Shown piece after piece: positions 58,641-64,000 of a stretch of DNA of 64,000 bases. Both the position numbers and the translations under genes were made by a program. The notes below the pieces were generated by a model. That model had not been told where the DNA came from. It worked only from the letters and a program-made list of their open reading frames with translations, and did not search any database. Source of the DNA: Cladorhizidae sp. MBARI D1340-BT2 (taxonomy: Eukaryota > Porifera > Demospongiae > Poecilosclerida > Cladorhizidae); contig JAQNBH010000012.1 of NCBI GenBank assembly GCA_028752905.1, forward strand, positions 25,739,816-25,803,815, given 5' to 3'. Each line of letters begins with the position of its first letter. The stretch's first letter is position 1.

Positions 58641-60596
58641 GTCCAGGAGGCACTGCTCTCGAAAAGAGGAAAAACTTGGCAAAGCAGGTACATGTGGTGG
58701 AGGCAGCACAGCTAGTAGCAGCCGGCAAGTCACACTCTCCACACTAGTGAAGTCTAAAGATGCCAGGCAAGAGTTCATCTTTTGATTATGTCAAGTTCTG
58801 TACCCTTGCCGATATTCCACTGGAGAAGACGGAGAATATCAGACCATTTCTGAGGAAATATTGTACACAAGCTGGTGCTTTGTCTCAAATCGATCAACTC
58901 CGATCTGTCTATGTTCCTAAGCTTTTTGAACAACACTTCACTGCCCTCAAAGATAATTATTCTGAGAGGCCAACCATTAAGTATCATAGCAGATGAGACC
59001 ACTGATGTTCGTGACCACAGCATTCTTAATGTAATCCCAGGCCATCCTTACCTCATTAGCGTAGTCAAGATGGATGCTTGCAATCACTCAACATTTAGTC
59101 AAGCCATCATCCAGTCTGTCACTGATGTAGGCATTGCATTTGATCAGGTCGTCGCAGTAGTTTCAGACAGTGCAGCCTACTGCAAGAAAGCATACTGTGA
59201 TGTATTGTTAGTTGTGTTTTCTAAATCAGTCCACATTTTGTGCCTAGCACATATCGTAAATCTGGCCGCACAGGTTTTTCACCACTATAGCGACTTCAAG
59301 CACACCTCAGATATGATAGCAATGATCAAGTCATCTCTATTCAAGAAACCAGGTCGAAAGAGTCGCTTCTTGAAGTACTTGAGTGACTTTATTGCCAGCT
59401 CAGAGGTCAAGCTCCCGCCAGTACCAGTTTCCTCTCGTTGGAACTCATGGTTTGAGACCGCGATGTATCATGTACCAGAGTCCATCTCTACGAGTGATTT
59501 TACAAGGCAGAGAAAGGAGTGGGAATGGCTGTAGAGCGTATTATTGAGCTGGTTAGCATAAAACGATCTATCCTGAAATCATTCTTCAGCTGTAGTTCAT
59601 TAAGGAGAACTGCCAGCGGCTGATGACTGTACTCACTACTCTTGAAGAGAAGGAAACTCCACTGGCATGTAAGGTCTTCAATTATCTGGAGGATCTTAAG
59701 ATGCATCTGAGAGTTGGTTGTGAGAAGACTACCTTTGGAACTGAAACTGATCGTCTGTTATCGAAGCTACCTGTGCCAGAGAGAAAGAAAAAGATCAAGT
59801 CTTTCCAAAAAGTCTTTAATTTGTCCTCTAAAAAACTTTGTGGTCATGCGGACAATCATCCAGCCTATGCCTATTACAAGGCAGTTCGTGTTTTTGATCC
59901 ACGACAATTGGCTATCGTGGGACATGACATCACTGACTTTGATGCCATCCCAGGACTTAAGAGTCCATCAGCAGAGCTACATGAAGAATGGCTAATCTAT
60001 ACGCAATTACCACCAAGTGCTCTTCCATCTCCATTGAATCTTCAAGCATTTTGGGAGAGCGTGAGTGGTCGTTTCCCTCTACTTGTGGCAGTTGCCTCAG
60101 ATGCTATTTGGATGCCTGTGGCATCAGTTGACTGTGAACGAAGTTTTTCTCAGTATAAACACCTCCTTAATGATAGAAGAGGGAGTCTTACTGAAGAGAA
60201 CACACAAAAAATTGTTATGCTGTATCACAATGGTGATATAGAGGGACGTTTTAGTTGATTAATGTGTATAATAAATTATTTTATTTGTTGAAACGGGGAA
60301 AAACATAAATCATGGTGTGAAACGGTACTTAGAAAAATCTGAAACGGAAAAAGGTATTTTTTTAAACGGATTTCCAGGGGGTCTACAATCTTTATTTACA
60401 TGTCCTCAGATTTCCCTAAAGCAATAAGCAACAACAACAATAAGTTACTGCATAGACAGAGGAACTGGGCTACAGGAAATAGGGGGAGGAGGGGAGGGTA
60501 GACCTCACTAATATTTCAGGTGAGAGGAGAGAACAACAAACAAGCAATCACATGATGTTCACATGTGATCCTAATAGAGACTTCATCCACACCCAC

Positions 60597-60767
60597 CTGC
60601 AAGTCCGGTCTGAGTAAGGCCCTGGGGATAGTGATGGAGCAAAAGGTGTGGCAGATGCTGTGGCCACAGATTCGACGAACAAAAATGCTGAACTTCACAT
60701 TGCAGTTGGAGCACTCCTTGCATGCTTTGTCAGGCATCCAATACTTCTTGAAGTCTGTGGTCGTGTC
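60597..60767 (-). CDS. PIKFYVE: PIKfyve FYVE domain, first part (block 3)
   Basis: 57 codons, phase 0 at both ends, between TTGCAG and a GTGGGT donor. It opens DTTTDFKKYWMPDKACKEC, matching the WMPD and first CxxC of PIKfyve FYVE domains. It then reads KFSIFVRRICGHSIC. The family motif RRHHCRxCG is reduced to RRICG, so four residues (HHCR) with one zinc ligand and the PtdIns3P-binding basic patch are missing. The sixth ligand is also displaced (CHTFC instead of CxxC). The frame is open, so the change itself is in frame. Confidence 0.85.
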
Positions 60768-60799
60768 CTGCAAGATGAGAGCAAGCAAGTAGGGAAGAG

Positions 60800-61080
60800 A
60801 GAGAAAGGGAGGAAGTGGAGGAGAGGGAGGAAGTGTACAATGAGGAGAGGGAGGAGATGGAAGGGGAGAGGGAGGAGAGAGAGGAGGAGAGGGAGGAGAG
60901 GGAGGAGAGGGAGGAGGAGAGGGAGGAGGAGAGGGAGGAGGAGAGGGAGGGGGAGAGGGAGGGGGAGGAGTAGGAGGAGGAGAGGGAGCAGATGGACAAG
61001 GAGGAAGAGAAGGCAGAGGAAGAGAAGGAAATAGGGAGGATGAGAGGGAGAAGAAGAAGAAAGAGAAGCAGCAGGGGAGA
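60800..61080. repeat. Purine tract (GGAGAG)n
   Basis: GAGGGAGGAGGAGAGGGAGG-type tract of about 280 bp, just upstream of the FYVE exon acceptor (60768) on the minus strand, where it reads as a long CCTCTCC tract. Could act as an extended pyrimidine tract or form triplex DNA; this is inferred. Confidence 0.85.
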
Positions 61081-61253
61081 AAAAGAAACACTGCAGAAAA
61101 ATTAACAGACAGGGGGAGAAAAAGTAACAAAACAACAAAACCCTCCACACCAGACCACACCCATGCAAGGATGAGCACCTGCTCAATCAGCATACAAAAT
61201 TTTGGCTACAACCATCCACTCCAAGGTTGCGTCCACAAATGGAAGTGAGAGGG

Positions 61254-61287
<34 letters not shown>

Positions 61288-61436
61288 GGTGATATCCATT
61301 AACACATACCACTGGCCATCACCAATTGAGACTATACTACTCTAGCAGGAGTCAAGAACAAGAAGAACAACCAAGCTCCATCTCACACACACCTCAAGCA
61401 TGTCATGATTGTGTGTTAAATCATGTCTCAGTGTCT

Positions 61437-62357
61437 TTAAGGGGGGTGTTTACCACAATTCTATATTTTCACTTAATTTGTCATAACTTCATTATTTTTC
61501 ATTTTTTGTAAGTCATTTTTATGTCAAATGTAGTCCATTTGATGCTCTTTCCAATGATATGTTTAGTTTGTGCATAGCTACTTCCTAGGTCAAGATATGG
61601 TAAACTGAATACTTTCCTTCTCAGTGCAATAAATGAATAGAACTCCAGCTAACCTCATACTCTGACTTTCACACTTAGGTTGTGCTAATCACAGCCACAG
61701 ATGTGTAAAATGCATTGACAGAATTTGCACATCATGTAGTGTTGGGGAGTACTGGAGGTCAACAAAGAAATCTGTTTTTCCCCCACAAAACCAACCATAC
61801 CTTGACCTAGCTTACCCCTATCAAAATATTCTCAGTGGAAATGATAGAGCAAGAAAAGAGCTTCAAGATGATATATTGAAAGTTGCCCCATCTATTAGAA
61901 AAAATTAGTTATATACTTTTTTGTGAACACGGTTCCACCACTTTGGTAAGTTGAGAAAACGAGCCAAAAGGTTACAGTAAGTTGATTGTCATATTGCACA
62001 TATACATCTTTCTTTATAGTGACTCTATACTGCATGTGTACATAAAACAATGGGTATTGGCCTTTCAGCTGGTTCAGCTAAAGGGGAAGGTGGCCTTTCT
62101 TCTGCCACAGGCATTTGCTGATGCTGAACTCCCATGAAACCGCTTACTCTTCTTAGGAGGCATCTTGCTCAAGCAACCAAAAAAAAATCACGTTCTTTCT
62201 TGAAATAGCAAGCAATAAAACAGCTATAACTTTAGAATGGAGCTTTCAAAAGCTCTGGAATTTGAAATGCCCATGGCTTATAAACCAGAGTATAGAATGA
62301 TACAATATTTTTATTTATTTTTATCTGAAGAAAATTCATGGTAAACACCCCCCTTAA
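61437..62357. mobile_element. Second TTAA MITE
   Basis: Starts TTAAGGGGGGTGTTTACCA (61437) and ends TGGTAAACACCCCCCTTAA (62357). 921 bp, non-coding. The G-run after TTAA resembles the foldback at 57461 but the sequence beyond differs (GTGTTTACC versus ACTATACC). In the intron before the FYVE exon. Confidence 0.85.
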
Positions 62358-62985
62358 GTCGACATGTTCCAACAGAGATGTGAACATCTTCCATTTCCAT
62401 GGCACTTCCCTTTTCCACAGTATTCCAGGCTACCTACCAACAACGCCATACTCCATACATGAATGTAACTTGCAGCAATAGTCCATTGGAAACTGATAAA
62501 GCCACATCCAGCACAATCCAGTCAATAGCCTGCAACAACACTATACTCAGTGTAGCTATTAGTTTAGTGATTACACTTGTCCTGGTGTTAGTAGACATAT
62601 TTGAATCATGAAACAAATGATGCCAAATAGAGTGTCTTTTCAGAGTGAATATCATTGCACAAGAGTCAGACATGCTGTCATGACAAATACTCTCATGGCA
62701 GCACTCAAGCCACATAACAAAACTACATAATGATAATAACAGAGTCTGGAGAGTGTCTCACGAGTGCAAGGCGTAACTCAAGGTAGCAAAGATACATTGG
62801 GTGGCAAATAGCCACAGTGGAGTCAAGAGAGATTCATGAGCCATTTGCAGCTACATGTACCAGTTCAAAACATTCATTTGTTGGCTGGGTTCCTTTCCAG
62901 CATCACATGAGTTTGGCTAAGCAAGAATAGAGCACACCATGCATAGGTGTGTTTGACCCCAACGCTCCCTATTTACTTAAAAGAA
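62358..62985. other. PIKfyve intron, nothing recognised
   Basis: No gene or array seen between the second TTAA MITE and the 34-bp array. Confidence 0.55.
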
Positions 62986-62989
62986 AATC

Positions 62990-63383
62990 CTGCCCTGTGT
63001 ATATTACATGTACTATATACCTCTGCCCTGTATATATTATTACATGTACTATACTACCTCTGCCCTGTATATATTACATGTACTATACTACCTCTGCCCT
63101 GTGTATATTACATGTACTATACTACCTCTGCCCTGTATATATTACATGTACTATACTACCTCTGCCCTGTGTATATTACATGTACTATACTACCTCTACC
63201 CTGTATATATTACATGTACTATACTACCTCTGCCCTGTATATATTACATGTACTATACTACCTCTACCCTGTATATATTACATGTACTATACTACCTCTG
63301 CCCTGTATATATTACATGTACTATACTACCTCTGCCCTGTATATATTACATGTACTATACTACCTCTGCCCCGTGTATATTAC
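62990..63383. repeat. 34-bp minisatellite starting at a splice donor, about 11 copies
   Basis: Unit TGCCCTGTATATATTACATG plus TACTATACTACCTC. The last unit TGCCCCGTGTATATTACCTG contains the donor of PIKfyve block 2: its complement reads CAG|GTAATATACACGGGGCA. Confidence 0.95.
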
Positions 63384-63756
63384 CTGCACTTTACTGTCAG
63401 CAATATTTCCAAACCGCTTCAGCATCTCAGTCTTATTAACAGTTCCACCCCCTCCTCCGCCTCCATCTTCCTTGCCACTTCTACAAGAACCCTCTTGACC
63501 ATTCTCTGGTGGGCATCTGAATAAGAGGCAAGAGAATTTTTTTGTCCTCTCTCACGCTTGGTTCCACGATCACACCTTCTCCCGAAATACTATGCCGTCC
63601 ACTACAAGAAGCCATATTGCTGCTGCTGATAGAAGAGCTGGGACTGAATCTTCCATAGTGAAGGTGACCCCTCCCTCCCAGCCCTTCTGGGGGGCGAAGA
63701 TTGACATTGACCTCCAAATTACTTGGTTTGTTAATTTGGCTCCTCACAATGGATAA
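63384..63756 (-). pseudogene. PIKFYVE: PIKfyve exon before the FYVE domain, frameshifted (block 2)
   Basis: A good acceptor (pyrimidine tract then CCTAG) at about 63757 opens a Ser/Gly-rich stretch. The 3' part reads NKTEMLKRFGNIADSKVQ and ends CAG|GTAATA, matching the family segment LKRLKEIMEGKSQ just before FYVE. The two halves are in different frames. Removing one base from the seven-T run at 63537-63543 (A7 on the coding strand) makes one open frame. The following intron starts directly with a 34-bp minisatellite. Confidence 0.6.
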
Positions 63757-63891
63757 CTAGGCTGGGGAAGGGGTAGAAATGGGTGAATAAGATGAACTGC
63801 TTCCTCCAGAACTGCTCACAGCTGCTATGAGCTTTCTGAATAGGACTTTGGCATTTCCAGCAGACTGAGTCCGGGAATTCTATCTCTCTAC

Positions 63892-64000
63892 TCTTTGCCC
63901 CCAGGTCACTGTCGGCTTCCGAGCTTCGTTGGAAGAGAGCGAGGGCTCTGGATGTTGCTGAATGTGCTTATTCGCTTCGAAAGGAGCGAAGAGAGTTATT
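63892..64000 (-). CDS. PIKFYVE: PIKfyve N-terminal exon, partial (block 1)
   Basis: An open frame entering from the right edge reads ITLFAPFEANK and then about 25 more residues before a possible donor (AGA|GTAGAG). It is placed here only because of weak resemblance to the family N-terminal NLFRFNKE stretch. In-frame stops follow, so the exon must end near here. Low confidence. Confidence 0.3.

Larger units (their letters stand above)
53941..60258 (+). pseudogene. hAT transposase with BED-type finger, interrupted and frameshifted
   Basis: Pieces 53941-54128 and 58641-60258. The start MAVSVRASVKKAKRSSPVHR leads to CKYC, and across the insertion to HLKSRRH, a BED-like CCHH finger as in CGGBP1-like proteins. 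Then ADIPLEKTENIRPFLRKYC, RSVYVPKLFEQHF, IIADETTD (first Asp), VVSDSAAY (second Asp), NSWFETAMYH and SVDCERSFSQYKHLLNDRRG (catalytic Glu and dimerisation region). Frame changes: extra T at 58780-58783, extra A at 58949-58951, and indels near 59505 and 59600. A polyadenylation-like AATAAA follows. Orientation is opposite to PIKfyve. Confidence 0.85.
53717..60384 (+). mobile_element. hAT element inserted in a PIKfyve exon, host of nested insertions
   Basis: Terminal inverted repeat AGACCCCCTGGAAATC (53717-53732; complement at 60369-60384). Flanking 8-bp duplication GCAATCTT (53709-53716) and ACAATCTT (60385-60392), 7 of 8 equal. The target lies inside the exon coding for the end of the FYVE domain. 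About 1.9-2 kb is hAT; the rest is later insertions at TTAA (54126 to 58640). Confidence 0.9.
53570..60415 (-). pseudogene. PIKFYVE: PIKfyve exon with FYVE end, split by a hAT insertion (block 4)
   Basis: The exon is in two pieces: 60385-60415 and 53570-53716. The right piece follows a good acceptor (GCTTTAG) and reads GNLRTCK, the family DLRxCxxC segment. The left piece reads CWEVFNEFRLSKMEDKS and ends CATG|GTAATA. Between them lies a hAT element with 8-bp target duplications. Across the restored junction the frame still does not close, because TAAA/AAAT is repeated at about 60390-60397. Without the extra 4 nt it reads CKDC, the last FYVE ligand pair. Confidence 0.7.
9718..64000 (-). pseudogene. 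PIKFYVE: PIKfyve-like phosphoinositide 5-kinase gene, 27 exon blocks, with lesions
   Basis: PIKfyve phosphorylates PtdIns3P on endosomes to PtdIns(3,5)P2. Family order is FYVE, DEP, CCT-like domain, linker and C-terminal PIP kinase, and the exons here follow that order from right to left. Splice phases agree at nearly all junctions. The recognised blocks sum to about 8.1 kb, or about 2,690 codons, against 2,098 residues in human; the surplus is in linkers. The 5' end is cut by the window edge. The last exon (after GII, normally reading D-YIRTFTWDK) was not found in 1-9717. Lesions: frameshifts in blocks 2, 7 and 8, a stop in block 7, a hAT in block 4, loss of the FYVE HHCR core, and a 17-bp duplication in block 27. 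The call as pseudogene is an inference. A functional gene with sequence errors or a heterozygous null allele is possible. Confidence 0.85.

Noticed and set aside
60516..61193. Pro/Ser-rich protein upstream of the FYVE exon on the minus strand
   Set aside because: The Pro/Ser part is the complement of a purine tract in the intron; only the part after TTGCAG (60767) is coding.
63482..63560. A 39-bp intron in PIKfyve block 2 (donor GTGAGA, acceptor TTATTCAG)
   Set aside because: It would give the wrong phase and an early stop; a one-base change in the A7 run restores a continuous frame instead.

Overview
Organism and kind of DNA. This is eukaryotic nuclear DNA, most likely from an invertebrate or early-branching animal. 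The one recognisable cellular gene is an animal-type PIKfyve (FYVE, DEP, chaperonin-like CCT domain, linker, C-terminal PIP kinase). It has about 26 GT-AG introns, often several kb long, filled with minisatellites and with animal DNA transposons (piggyBac, two kinds of hAT, pogo-like and TTAA MITEs) plus a decayed Ty3/gypsy element. The species cannot be named from sequence alone.

Layout. The PIKfyve gene runs on the minus strand across almost the whole window. Its N-terminal exons are at about 63.4-64.0 kb and the last recognised kinase exon is at 9.7-9.9 kb. The start lies beyond the right edge. The final exon(s), after the kinase GII(D) motif, were not found and probably lie beyond the left edge. 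Twenty-seven exon blocks are listed. Nearly all have matching splice phases and alignable human counterparts; this alignment was done from memory of the human protein. From 1 to 8.6 kb there is a diverged repeat and a broken Ty3/gypsy element split by a 3.7-kb array of a 35-bp unit. From 53.7 to 60.4 kb there is a nested stack: a hAT element sits inside the fourth exon, a foldback TTAA MITE sits in the hAT, a pogo-like MITE sits in the foldback, and a piggyBac sits at the foldback's edge.

State of the gene. Most kinase and linker exons are open and keep key motifs (GGKS, ILKQ, DLKGS, MDYSLL). The copy also carries several lesions: a hAT in the FYVE exon, loss of the FYVE HHCR core, a 4-nt duplication, six or more single-base frame changes mostly at homopolymers, one stop in the DEP exon, and a 17-bp duplication at the end of the last kinase exon. 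Either this is a decaying second copy or allele, or part of the damage is sequencing error. The single-base changes fit error; the 17-bp duplication and the hAT insertion do not.

Most notable structure. Tandem arrays begin at or within about 40 bp of many 5' splice sites of this gene. In one case the repeat unit contains the exon end, the donor and a usable acceptor, as a 98-bp unit in four copies. This suggests that arrays here are seeded at exon-intron junctions and could create introns.
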